Source of the DNA: Massilia rubra
Lineage (GTDB): Bacteria; Pseudomonadota; Gammaproteobacteria; Burkholderiales; Burkholderiaceae_D
Assembly: GCF_011682065.1 (NCBI RefSeq)
Contig: NZ_VUYU01000011.1
Span: 62,001 to 126,000 of the forward strand
Reading direction: 5' to 3'
Length of the DNA: 64,000 nucleotides
Each line of letters opens with the position of its first letter. Within the stretch, counting starts at the first letter, position 1. The translations under genes and the position numbers were made by a program. The notes beneath the pieces were generated by a model that saw only the letters and a list, made by a program, of their open reading frames with translations, was not told the origin of the DNA and made no database searches. Below are positions 26,109-33,189 of this stretch, in pieces.

Positions 26109-27385
26109 GGCAGGGCCTTGGCGTCGCGCGCGGCGGCCTCTTCTGCTTCCTCTTTGTCGTGATGGGGAAAGCGGTCCATGCGCGAGAGCACCGGGAACTT
26201 GAAGATCCAGATCGCCGTGACCGCCAGGGTGGCGGCGCCGCCGAACAAGATGGCGCGGGTCAGGCCGAACCAGCCGGCGGTCAGGCCCGACTCGAATTCG
26301 CCGAGCTCGTTGGATGCGCCGATGAACACCGCATTGACCGCGCTCACGCGGCCGCGGATCTCGTCCGGCGTTTCGAACTGCACCAGCAGATGGCGCACGT
26401 AGACGCTGACCATATCGCCCGCGCCGAGCAGGAACAGGGCCGCCAGCGCGACCGGAAAACTCGTACTCCAGCCCAGCACCAGGGTGGCCAGGCCGAACAC
26501 GGCCACGCCGCCGAACATCCACGCGCCGACGCGGCGGCGGATCGGATAAAACGCCAGCAACACCGAGCACAGCGCGGCGCCGACGCCGGGCGCGGTGCGC
26601 AGCAAGCCGAGGCCCGCCGAGTCCACCTGCAGCACATCGTGCGCATACGCCGGCAACAGCGCCGTGGCGCCGCCGAACAGCACCGCGAACAAGTCGAGCG
26701 AAATGGCCCCCAGCATGATCGGGCGCGACCACACGAAACGCAAGCCTTCCAGCACCGTGTGCCAGGTCGCCGGATCCTTGTTGACCGCCTGCGGCGCGCT
26801 GGTGGTGAGCGCCATCAGGATCACCGACAGCACCAGCAGCGCGGCGGCGGCCAGGTACACGGTGGACGGCCCGGCGATGTACAGCAAGCCGCCCAGCACG
26901 GGTCCGACAATGACGGCGACGTGAAAGGCCGAGGAACTGAGGGCGACGGCCTGGCTGAAGCTATCGTTCGGCACCATGTTGCGCAGCACCGCCAGGGTGG
27001 CCGGCATCATGAACGCGCGTGCACTGCCGAACAGCACCAGGACCGCAAACACCGGCCACACGACCCCGATCCCGCTCACGGTGAAGGCCAGCAACAGCAA
27101 ACCGCACAGCAACTGCGTGAGGAGGCAGATGATGATGATCAGGCGCCGGTTGTAGCGGTCGGCAGTGTGACCGGCCAGCAAGATCAATACCAGGAAAGGG
27201 GCGAACTGGGCCAGGCCGATCAAGCCCAGGTCGAACAGGCTGCCGGTCATCTGATACACCTGCCAGCCGATGGCCACGCTTTGCATCTGTACCGCCAGGG
27301 TGCCCAACACGCGCGCCGCGAGGTAAAACGAGAAATTTCGATTGCGCAAAACGCTGAAACCGTTGGACGGTGACATCACTGACAT
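26105..27385 (-). CDS. MFS transporter, EntS-like (MFS_3)
   Basis: 426 residues with 10-12 hydrophobic helices. It opens FSVLRNRNFSFYLAARVLGTLAVQMQSVAIGWQVYQMTGSLFDLGLIGLAQFAPFLVLILLAGHTADRYNRR, the typical start and A-motif (GHTADRYNRR) of the EntS/MFS_3 subfamily, and has the second-half LVQFETPDEIRGRVSAVNAVFIGASNELGEFESG. Such proteins export siderophores or drugs; the substrate is unknown. It is the first gene of a pair with the GNAT gene and divergent from the acyltransferase gene across a palindrome-bearing gap. Confidence 0.88.
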   Translation of the reverse strand: MSVMSPSNGFSVLRNRNFSFYLAARVLGTLAVQMQSVAIGWQVYQMTGSLFDLGLIGLAQFAPFLVLILLAGHTADRYNRRLIIIICLLTQLLCGLLLLAFTVSGIGVVWPVFAVLVLFGSARAFMMPATLAVLRNMVPNDSFSQAVALSSSAFHVAVIVGPVLGGLLYIAGPSTVYLAAAALLVLSVILMALTTSAPQAVNKDPATWHTVLEGLRFVWSRPIMLGAISLDLFAVLFGGATALLPAYAHDVLQVDSAGLGLLRTAPGVGAALCSVLLAFYPIRRRVGAWMFGGVAVFGLATLVLGWSTSFPVALAALFLLGAGDMVSVYVRHLLVQFETPDEIRGRVSAVNAVFIGASNELGEFESGLTAGWFGLTRAILFGGAATLAVTAIWIFKFPVLSRMDRFPHHDKEEAEEAAARDAKALP

Positions 27386-27421
27386 AGGAACTTTCGGGAC
27401 TGGCTACGCGGGTAGGGTAAA

Positions 27422-27441
27422 ATGATTCTTTCTAGAATCAT
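27422..27441. promoter_or_regulatory. Palindrome ATGATTCT-N4-AGAATCAT in divergent gap
   Basis: An exact eight-base inverted repeat around TTCT, 37 bp from the MFS start and ~69 bp from the acyltransferase start. TAAAAT immediately beside it could be a -10 element for the rightward gene. Typical size and position for a dimeric repressor site; the regulator is not in the neighbourhood. Confidence 0.5.
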
Positions 27442-27509
27442 CAACATGGCATTGTGCCCGATGTTTCCCGACCCTGCTGGCTGTGCCCCTTCCTTGTCGT
27501 TATCGTTTT

Positions 27510-28121
27510 ATGCAGAACACCATATTTGACACCCCTGTCGTCAACACCCTGATGAGAGGCTTTTCGCTGCTGACCCTGCGCCTGCTGGGATGGCGCACCG
27601 AAGGATTGACGCCGGAGCAGATTGCCGGCTATTCCCGGTACGTCCTCATTGCCGCGCCACACACCAGCAACTGGGATTTCCCGATGACGCTGATGGTGTG
27701 TTTCGCCTTGCGGCTGCGGGTGTACTGGATGGCCAAGTCGAGCCTGTTCAAATGGCCGATCGGCTGGCTGTCGCGTTGGCTGGGCGGGATTGCGATCGAC
27801 CGCACCGCATCGAACAACACGGTCCAGAACACGATTGACGCGTTCGCCAAGCGCGAGCGGCTGGCGGTGATTGTCGCGCCGGAAGGCACGCGCGGCAAGG
27901 TAACGCACTGGAAGACGGGTTTTTATCACATTGCGCACGGCGCCAACGTACCGATCGCGCTGGCCTACCTGGACTTCAAGCGCAAGACCGGCGGCATCGG
28001 GCGCATGTTCCAGACCACGGGCGACATCACCCTCGACATGGCCGAGATCCAGCAGTTCTACAGCGGCGTGACCGGCAAAAACAGCGACCAGTTCGACGCC
28101 AGCTCGGTCAAGCGAAAATAA
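27510..28121 (+). CDS. Lysophospholipid acyltransferase-family protein (PlsC-like)
   Basis: About 203 residues from ATG 27510; a GTG at 27483 would add nine residues, and no strong Shine-Dalgarno decides. Acyltransferase motif I is AAPHTSNWDFPM (HX4D with His and Asp), motif II-like GGIAIDRTASNNTV and motif III VIVAPEGTRGK. A short hydrophobic region near the N-terminus suggests peripheral membrane association. It transfers acyl chains to a phospholipid precursor or lipid-linked substrate. A cluster of long hairpin repeats directly follows the stop. Confidence 0.87.
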   Translation: MQNTIFDTPVVNTLMRGFSLLTLRLLGWRTEGLTPEQIAGYSRYVLIAAPHTSNWDFPMTLMVCFALRLRVYWMAKSSLFKWPIGWLSRWLGGIAIDRTASNNTVQNTIDAFAKRERLAVIVAPEGTRGKVTHWKTGFYHIAHGANVPIALAYLDFKRKTGGIGRMFQTTGDITLDMAEIQQFYSGVTGKNSDQFDASSVKRK

Positions 28122-28125
28122 TCCA

Positions 28126-28250
28126 CTAACCGGGGTCAGAGCTTTAATTAGCAATAAATTGCTAATTAAAGCTCTGACCCCGGTTAGGAAACGTTTCTAG
28201 TTAAAGCTCTGACCCCGGATTTGATTGCTAATCAGAGGTCAGACCCCGGT
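28126..28250. repeat. GGGGTCAGAGC repeat cluster, copy 2 (one full palindrome plus two partial arms)
   Basis: 28126-28155 and 28158-28187 are exact 30-base complementary arms with a two-base loop. A further right-type arm (28197-28219, TAGTTAAAGCTCTGACCCCGG) and a diverged one (28226-28250, GCTAATC...GGTCAGACCCCGG) follow. It lies between the acyltransferase and reductase genes, which converge. The partial arms suggest repeated insertion or slippage at one site. Confidence 0.88.
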
Positions 28251-28278
28251 GCGGGGTTTGTGGCGGAGCCATGCCCAG

Positions 28279-29301
28279 TTAGGCCAGGTCGGCTTCGCTG
28301 GTGAAGGCGTCGGCGTAGAATTCCTCGGCCGGCAAGCCGCATTGCTCGACGTACTCGCGGCGCGCCGCTTCGACCACCACCGGCGCGCCGCAGGCGTACA
28401 CCTGGTGGCCGGACAGGTCGGGGAAGTCGTGCATCACGGCGGCGTGGACGTAGCCGGTGCGCCCGCTCCAATGGTCTTCCGGGAAGGCGTGCGATACCAC
28501 CGGCACGTACTTGAACTGGGGCAGGGTGGCCGCCCATTCTTCGCACAGCGCATTCATGTACAGGTCGCTTGGCCGGCGTCCGCCCCAGTACAGGCTGACC
28601 GGACGGGTGGAACCGAGGTGGATCAGGTGCTCGACCAGCGCCTTGACCGGCGCGAAACCAGTGCCGGAGGCCAGCAGCACGATCGGCTTGTCGCTGTCTT
28701 CGCGCAGGTAAAAGGTGCCGAACGGCCCTTCGAAGCGCAAAATGTCACGCTCTTTCATGGTGTTGAACACTTGTTCCGTGAACAGGCCTCCCGCCATGTA
28801 GCGAATGTGCAAGGTCAGCGGACCGCCCTGGCTGGGCGCGCTTGCCATGCTGTAGCTGCGCCGCTTGCCGTCGCGTAGCATGAACTCGATATACTGCCCC
28901 GGACGGTAGGCCAGCGCTTCATTGGCCGGCAGTTGCAGGGTGACGATGGCCACGTCCGGCGCCGGTTTTTCGATGCTGGCCACGCGCGATGGCATCTTGC
29001 GCACCGGATAATCGGTGCTGCCGCCCACTTCGCGCGCTTCGATCACCAGATCGGCCGCCGTGGTGGCGCAGCAGAACAGCGAATAGCCCTGGGCTTTTTC
29101 TTCGTCGCTCAGCGCGCGCTGCTGGTGCGCCTTGTGCGTCACCGTGCCGGAGACAACCTTGCCCTTGCAGGAACCGCAGGCGCCATTTTTGCAGCCGTAG
29201 GGCAGGCCGATGCCGGCGCGGATCGCCGCCGCCAGTACGGTTTCGTCCGCTTCACAGGCAAACTGGTGGCCGCTCGGCTGGACAGTAATCTGAAACGTCA
29301 T
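28279..29301 (-). CDS. 2Fe-2S ferredoxin-type NAD(P)H reductase (CDP-6-deoxy-glucoseen reductase-like)
   Basis: 340 residues from ATG 29301. The N-terminal plant-type ferredoxin has the ligand set in LPYGCKNGACGSCKGKV and, later, LFCCA (CX4CX2C...C). A flavin domain follows (RPGQYIEFMLRDGKRRSYSMASAP, RxYS FAD motif), then an NAD(P) domain (IVLLASGTGFAPVKALVEHL, HQVYACGAPVVVEAA). This is the phenol hydroxylase reductase/AscD-type arrangement. It passes electrons from NAD(P)H to a partner oxygenase or sugar dehydratase; no partner is adjacent. Alternatively a general ferredoxin reductase. Confidence 0.85.
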   Translation of the reverse strand: MTFQITVQPSGHQFACEADETVLAAAIRAGIGLPYGCKNGACGSCKGKVVSGTVTHKAHQQRALSDEEKAQGYSLFCCATTAADLVIEAREVGGSTDYPVRKMPSRVASIEKPAPDVAIVTLQLPANEALAYRPGQYIEFMLRDGKRRSYSMASAPSQGGPLTLHIRYMAGGLFTEQVFNTMKERDILRFEGPFGTFYLREDSDKPIVLLASGTGFAPVKALVEHLIHLGSTRPVSLYWGGRRPSDLYMNALCEEWAATLPQFKYVPVVSHAFPEDHWSGRTGYVHAAVMHDFPDLSGHQVYACGAPVVVEAARREYVEQCGLPAEEFYADAFTSEADLA

Positions 29302-29350
29302 ATCGTCATCATCAATAAGAACTACATGGTCGGGGTCGATCGTGCCGGTG

Positions 29351-29518
29351 TTACTAAGTACCCGCCCATAAATAACTGTGATTTTTGTCTTCCATAGCCG
29401 GCGCGCTGCGGCGTTGCCCTCCGCTTGCAGTGCTCGCACTGCAAGCGGAGGGCGCCTTGCATCGCATCCGGCTATGTTCGCCAAAATCTCACATTTATTT
29501 CTGCGCGGGTACTTACTT
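29351..29518. repeat. ~168 bp imperfect palindromic element (TTACTAAGTA family), full copy
   Basis: The ends TTACTAAGTACCCGC and GCGCGGGTACTTACTT mirror each other, as do CATAAATAACTGTGATTTT and its counterpart AAAATCTCACATTTATTTC, and CATAGCCGG with CCGGCTATG. The centre is a strong hairpin around CCTCCGCTTGCAGTGC / GCACTGCAAGCGGAGG. The same element is found at 63718-63880, with a half copy at 13857-13926. The 29302-29662 gap contains this element plus the upstream regions of the two divergent genes. Confidence 0.8.
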
Positions 29519-29662
29519 CTGCCGCGACGACCGACGGTTGCGGGTATTTTACATGCACTCCCGCCGGCGCCGCGTGCAACAGCCCGCCAGCCCGGCCCCG
29601 CCACCGGCGCTGTCTTTATCTTGTATATTGTCCGGCTACGCCATCGATAACCTTCCATTCAC

Positions 29663-30550
29663 ATGATGACCTCTTCACCATTCAAACGGCCGCGTCTCCT
29701 GATTCTCGGCTGCGGCGACGTCGGCATGCGCCTGTTGCCGCTGGTGCGCGCGCGCTTTCGCGTCTTCGCCGTCACCAGCAATGCCGAACGCTGCGCCGAG
29801 TTGCGCGCGGCCGGCGCGATTCCCATCATTGCCGACCTGGACCAACCGGCCAGCCTGAAACGCCTGGCCGGCCTGGCCGACTGGGTGGTGCACATGGCGC
29901 CGCCGCCAGGCGAAGGCGCCATCGATTCGCGCACGCGCAACTTGTGCGCGGTGCTGCCGCCTGGCGCGCGCATGGTGTATATCAGTACCACCGGGGTGTA
30001 CGGCGACTGCGGCGGCGCGCTGATCGATGAAACCCGCACCGTGGCCCCGCGCAATGCGCGTGCCCAGCGCCGGGTCGATGCCGAACGGGTGCTGCGCGCC
30101 TGGGCCAGTCGCAGCGGCGCGCGCCTGGCGATCCTGCGCGTGCCCGGCATCTACGCGCGCGAGCGCTTGCCGCTGCGCCGCCTGGAGCAGGGCACGCCCG
30201 CACTGCTGGCGTCGGAGGACGTGTTCACCAACCATATCCACGCCGACGACCTGGCGCGGATTGTCGCATTGGCCTTGTACAGGACATTGCCCGGGCGTAT
30301 CTATCATGCCGTCGACGATACCCATATGAAAATGGCGGATTATTTCGATACCGTGGCCGACGCCTTTGGCATGGCGCGTCCGCCTCGCGTTGCGCGATCG
30401 CAACTAGTTGCTTCGGTATCTCCCATGTTGCTGTCGTTCATGTCCGAGTCGCGGCGCATGAGCAACCAGCGCATCAAGCAGGAACTGGGCGTGCGCCTGC
30501 GTTATCCGCAAGTGGCGCCGGCGGTGGCGGCGATGGCGCTGGTAAAATGA
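29663..30550 (+). CDS. NAD-dependent epimerase/dehydratase-family (extended SDR) protein, YeeZ-like
   Basis: 295 residues. RPRLLILGCGDVGMRLLPLV is an N-terminal Rossmann motif of the GxGxxG type, followed by RMVYISTTGVYGDCGGALIDETRTVAPRN, a YxxxK-less SDR active-site region as in YeeZ-like proteins, then RLAILRVPGIYARERLPL and FTNHIHADDLARIVALAL. Cytoplasmic. The missing Lys of YxxxK (Arg/Ala-rich segment instead) suggests altered or no classical catalysis. Two in-frame ATGs open it (29663, 29666). Confidence 0.8.
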   Translation: MMTSSPFKRPRLLILGCGDVGMRLLPLVRARFRVFAVTSNAERCAELRAAGAIPIIADLDQPASLKRLAGLADWVVHMAPPPGEGAIDSRTRNLCAVLPPGARMVYISTTGVYGDCGGALIDETRTVAPRNARAQRRVDAERVLRAWASRSGARLAILRVPGIYARERLPLRRLEQGTPALLASEDVFTNHIHADDLARIVALALYRTLPGRIYHAVDDTHMKMADYFDTVADAFGMARPPRVARSQLVASVSPMLLSFMSESRRMSNQRIKQELGVRLRYPQVAPAVAAMALVK

Positions 30551-30572
30551 CGGTCCTCACTAAGGAAGCGCG

Positions 30573-30776
30573 ATGACCTACGAAGAATATCTTGATGAAG
30601 TAACCACCCTGATCACCGAAAAGTACAACCTGAGCGACGCTGCCGCGATCAAGCTGGTCGTGAAAGCGCAGGACGCCGAATTTTTCGTCGAGCATGACGA
30701 GAAGGAAGCTATGCGCACCGTGGACCGCGCGCACCAGGATGCCAAGGCTTTGTACCTGGCAAGCCAGAAGAAATAG
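30573..30776 (+). CDS. Small acidic conserved protein of unknown function
   Basis: 67 residues; AAGGAAG just before ATG 30573. MTYEEYLDEVTTLITEKYNLSDAAAIKLVVKAQDAEFFVEHDEKEAMRTVDRAHQDAKALYLASQ is predicted to be all-helical, cytoplasmic and without cysteines. It follows the epimerase gene by 22 bp and is probably co-transcribed. Good codon use and ribosome site argue for a real gene. No family recognised with certainty. Confidence 0.75.
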   Translation: MTYEEYLDEVTTLITEKYNLSDAAAIKLVVKAQDAEFFVEHDEKEAMRTVDRAHQDAKALYLASQKK

Positions 30777-30862
30777 GCAGAAACCCGGCTGTCAATGGGC
30801 GAACTCCCGCGCTCGTTTGACGGCCATCAAGTTCTGGGCGCGGCTTGGTCGTATTGTGTGCG

Positions 30863-31207
30863 ATGTCGTCTCTCAATTGCTCACTTGTGCTCACCGCCAT
30901 GCCTACCGCCGTGCCTACCGCCGTGCCTACCGCCGTGCCACACCAGATCATCCAGCCGTCCAAAGAACAAGTACGCGCCTACATGGCCCGGCGCGAGGGC
31001 GCGCGGCGCCCGCCGCCGCCGCCCGACGAGATCCGCCGCCAGCTCGGCTGGCGTCTTGCCCACCCCGATAGTGAGCGCTTGCTCATCGAATTCTATCTGA
31101 TTCCCACCAACTACAGCTGTTTGGCCACTCAGATTGCCCTGTACTGGCTGTTTGCGCCCGCGCGGCGCGCCGCACGCCGGTCACAATCTCACCAAATATT
31201 GCCTTAA
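30863..31207 (+). CDS. Hypothetical protein with tandem-repeat N-terminus
   Basis: 114 residues from ATG 30863; ATG 30899 is an alternative that would drop 12 residues. The N-terminus contains a PTAVPTAVPTAV repeat produced by a 12 bp tandem repeat. The middle (QIIQPSKEQVRAYMARREGARRPPPPPDEIRRQLGWRL) looks like a conserved helical motif, and a hydrophobic stretch lies near the end (SCLATQIALYWLFAPARR). No confident Shine-Dalgarno. The middle motif makes a real gene more likely than not; function unknown. Confidence 0.45.
   Translation: MSSLNCSLVLTAMPTAVPTAVPTAVPHQIIQPSKEQVRAYMARREGARRPPPPPDEIRRQLGWRLAHPDSERLLIEFYLIPTNYSCLATQIALYWLFAPARRAARRSQSHQILP
30897..30939 (+). repeat. 12 bp tandem repeat
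   Basis: About 3.5 copies of GCCGTGCCTACC (first unit GCCATGCCTACC). It sits within the 5' end of the hypothetical gene and keeps the frame, so copy number could vary without breaking it. Confidence 0.9.
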
Positions 31208-31284
31208 ACACAAAGTGTATTGAGTTTAAGTTCCGTTGGTTGAGCGAATGTCAACACTTAGGTGTATGATGCAAGCCCATGCCT

Positions 31285-31310
31285 AAACAGCCGCATATTC
31301 AGGCTGTTTT
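31285..31310 (+). terminator. Hairpin followed by U-run
   Basis: AAACAGCC / GGCTGTTT with an eight- to nine-base loop, followed by TTT. It lies 84 bp before the next gene, so it could end the preceding transcript or attenuate the next. A 16-codon frame (ATG at 31279, MPKQPHIQAVFAITAY) overlaps the hairpin, as a leader peptide would. Confidence 0.55.
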
Positions 31311-31393
31311 TGCCATCACCGCTTACTAATCGACTGTAAAGACAGTGCCCTGGCGAATATGCCACGGGCGCGAATTTCGAGAGACTTAAATTC

Positions 31394-31660
31394 ATGACCA
31401 ATCGCAGATTTCCTGAAGAACCGACTTACGATCCGAACAAGGTGCTCGACGCCATCATCGAACGCTTGCAGCTCAAGAACGATGCGGCCCTGTCGCGCGC
31501 GCTCGAAGTTGCGCCACCCGTGATCAGTAAAATCCGCCACCGCACCTTGCCGATCGGCGCGACCATCCTGTTGCGCATGCATGAGATCAGCGATTTCAGT
31601 ATCCGGGAATTGCGCGCCATGATGGGTGTGCCGGCGGTGAGCATCAATCTCAACGCCTGA
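31394..31660 (+). CDS. Small HTH-like conserved protein
   Basis: 88 residues. The segment DAALSRALEVAPPVISKIRHRTLPIGATILLRMHEISDFSIRELRAMMGV resembles an XRE/Cro-type helix-turn-helix (LSRALEVAPPVISKIR as the HTH, with a following helix), suggesting a DNA-binding regulator. It is preceded by a long untranslated leader that contains a hairpin. It converges with the AWCTR repeat gene, from which it is separated by a minus-strand terminator-like hairpin. No partner identified. Confidence 0.7.
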   Translation: MTNRRFPEEPTYDPNKVLDAIIERLQLKNDAALSRALEVAPPVISKIRHRTLPIGATILLRMHEISDFSIRELRAMMGVPAVSINLNA

Positions 31661-31675
31661 GGGGCGCCAAAAGAA

Positions 31676-31696
31676 AAGGGGCACCACGTGCCCCTT
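31676..31696 (-). terminator. Terminator-like hairpin, minus strand
   Basis: Perfect nine-base stem AAGGGGCAC/GTGCCCCTT with a three-base loop; on the minus strand it is followed by TTTTCTTTT. It lies ~170 bp beyond the AWCTR repeat gene and probably ends its transcript. Confidence 0.75.
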
Positions 31697-31862
31697 GGGA
31701 TGGCAATGCCGGTCCGCATTGCAGCGCGTCGGCCTTACCTTTCTGGTTTAGTGCCCTTGGGTGGACCGTGGCGCCGCCACCCATGCTTGACCATGGCGTT
31801 GCGCAGGCTGCGCGTGCGGCCAGGCATTACTCATTGCCGGCGTCCGGCGTGGCCTGACTTGT

Positions 31863-32900
31863 TCAAGCCGACTGCGCCACGCCCTTGCTGATCGATAGCA
31901 GCAGGTCCGATGTGGCGGCGGTTACAACCATGGGCTCGCTCGAGACCCTCGTGCACCAGGCCGATTGCACAGCCGCTGGCATGGCCCTGGTGCACCATGC
32001 CGATTTCACTGCCTCTGCGCTGGTGCGTGTGCACCAGGCCGATTTTGCTTCAGGCGTCGCAGTGCGCGTGCACCAGGCCGATTTTGCTTGCGGCGTTGCA
32101 GTGCGCGTGCACCAGGCCGATTTTGCTTCCGGCGTTGCAGTGCGTGTGCACCAGGCCGATTTGGCGCTGTCGGTGGCAGCACGCGTGCACCACGCGGCTT
32201 TCGCTTGCGGCGTTGCAGTGCGCGTGCACCATGCGGATTTTGCGCTATCGGTGGTAGTACGGGTACACCATGCGGCTTTGGTGTCGGCCGATACGGTGCG
32301 CGTGCACCAAGCCGAGGTAGCGCTGTCGGTGGTAGTGCGGGTGCACCATGCGGCTTTGGCTGCTTCGGCATTGGTCCGGGTGCACCATGCGGCTTTGGCG
32401 CCGGCCGATACCGCCGTTTCACCTTCCGCAGTGCGGGTGCACCATGCCGATTGCGCGCCAGCTGTCTCTACCGGCGCCTCTTCCACGGCACGCGTGCACC
32501 AGGCGGCGGCGCGGGCGCCATATACTTCGCCGAAGGTGCTTTCATACAGGTCGCGCATGCGGTTGCCGCAGTCCTGCAGGTGCTGCGTATCTTCTGCTTC
32601 GCCGCTCATGCCCACATACGGATAGTGATGCAGGAAATAGCCGAACGCGTGCTCGCAATCCTTCGCGTACTTCATCGTGTCCAGAATATGGTAGTGCCAG
32701 AAGATGTCGACTTCGATCATCGGCGCGGTTTCGTCTTCCGGGAATGCCTTCATCAGATACAGGAAACGGCGATATTCCACTTCCACCGCATCCGCTTTTT
32801 CCTGCGACCAGCCTTCGCCGGATTCGGCATGCGTGAGCTTGAATTTGATCGGGTCCAGATCGAGTTCCGAAATTGCTTTGATTGCGTCGTTGGTCATCAT
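31863..32900 (-). CDS. His/Cys-rich N-terminal domain with 14 AWCTR repeats
   Basis: 345 residues; ATG 32900 has AGAGG seven bases upstream (ATG 32897 adjoins). Residues ~1-128 form a domain with EVDIFWHYH (65-71), DCEH (81-84) and FLHHYPY, resembling the GRDP-like domain (glycine-rich domain-containing protein-like). From 131 to 318 the motif [SA]AWCTR occurs 14 times, with Trp at 134, 153, 172, 185 and then every 13 residues to 315. Variable spacers are Thr/Ala/Ser/Lys-rich (TATPEAK, TTDSAK). A hydrophobic tail ends in LLLSISKGVAQSA. No signal peptide. The repeats suggest a multi-core peptide precursor, metal/thiol array or binding scaffold; none is proven and no modifying enzyme is adjacent. 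Confidence 0.85.
   Translation of the reverse strand: MMTNDAIKAISELDLDPIKFKLTHAESGEGWSQEKADAVEVEYRRFLYLMKAFPEDETAPMIEVDIFWHYHILDTMKYAKDCEHAFGYFLHHYPYVGMSGEAEDTQHLQDCGNRMRDLYESTFGEVYGARAAAWCTRAVEEAPVETAGAQSAWCTRTAEGETAVSAGAKAAWCTRTNAEAAKAAWCTRTTTDSATSAWCTRTVSADTKAAWCTRTTTDSAKSAWCTRTATPQAKAAWCTRAATDSAKSAWCTRTATPEAKSAWCTRTATPQAKSAWCTRTATPEAKSAWCTRTSAEAVKSAWCTRAMPAAVQSAWCTRVSSEPMVVTAATSDLLLSISKGVAQSA
31947..32504 (-). repeat. DNA tandem array encoding AWCTR units (39 bp period)
   Basis: The minus-strand core GCCTGGTGCACGCGC (and GCATGGTGCACCCGC-like variants) recurs 14 times; the last 12 units are exactly 39 bp apart, the first two intervals are 57 bp. The core is better conserved than the spacers at both DNA and protein level, which indicates selection on the AWCTR motif rather than recent duplication alone. 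Confidence 0.9.
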
Positions 32901-33189
32901 GATTAAGCCTCTTTTGTAGAGTTGTGATTGGTTTATGTGACTACATTCCCTGTTTGGACTTGCGGGTGTTACCGGTACTGCAAGCTGCCTGTCTCCTTTC
33001 TTTCTTACGGTCAATCAATTGCCCGATTACATTGATTTCCGTTACTGTTTGAGGATGTTGCGCCGGTCCGCTTCCGACTTATTGACTTTGCTCAAGCATT
33101 ACTCGGGGATATTCCTAGTGCACTGCGGATGCACTGACTGTGCCGCAAGCCATCGAGGAGGAATCTGTTTAGGACAATGCCCGTCGTCA

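Noticed and set aside
27441-28154. Minus-strand frame opposite the acyltransferase gene (27441-28154)
   Set aside because: Antisense shadow without motifs; the plus frame has HX4D and EGTR motifs.
31947-32504. CRISPR array (regular 39 bp periodicity)
   Set aside because: The repeated units are short cores in frame inside a coding gene, spacing is coding spacer of low diversity, and there are no cas genes.
31885-32625. Plus-strand open frame with VRVHHAD repeats opposite the AWCTR gene
   Set aside because: It is the reverse reading of the 39 bp AWCTR array. No ribosome site was found, and the minus frame has the sensible N-domain and start.
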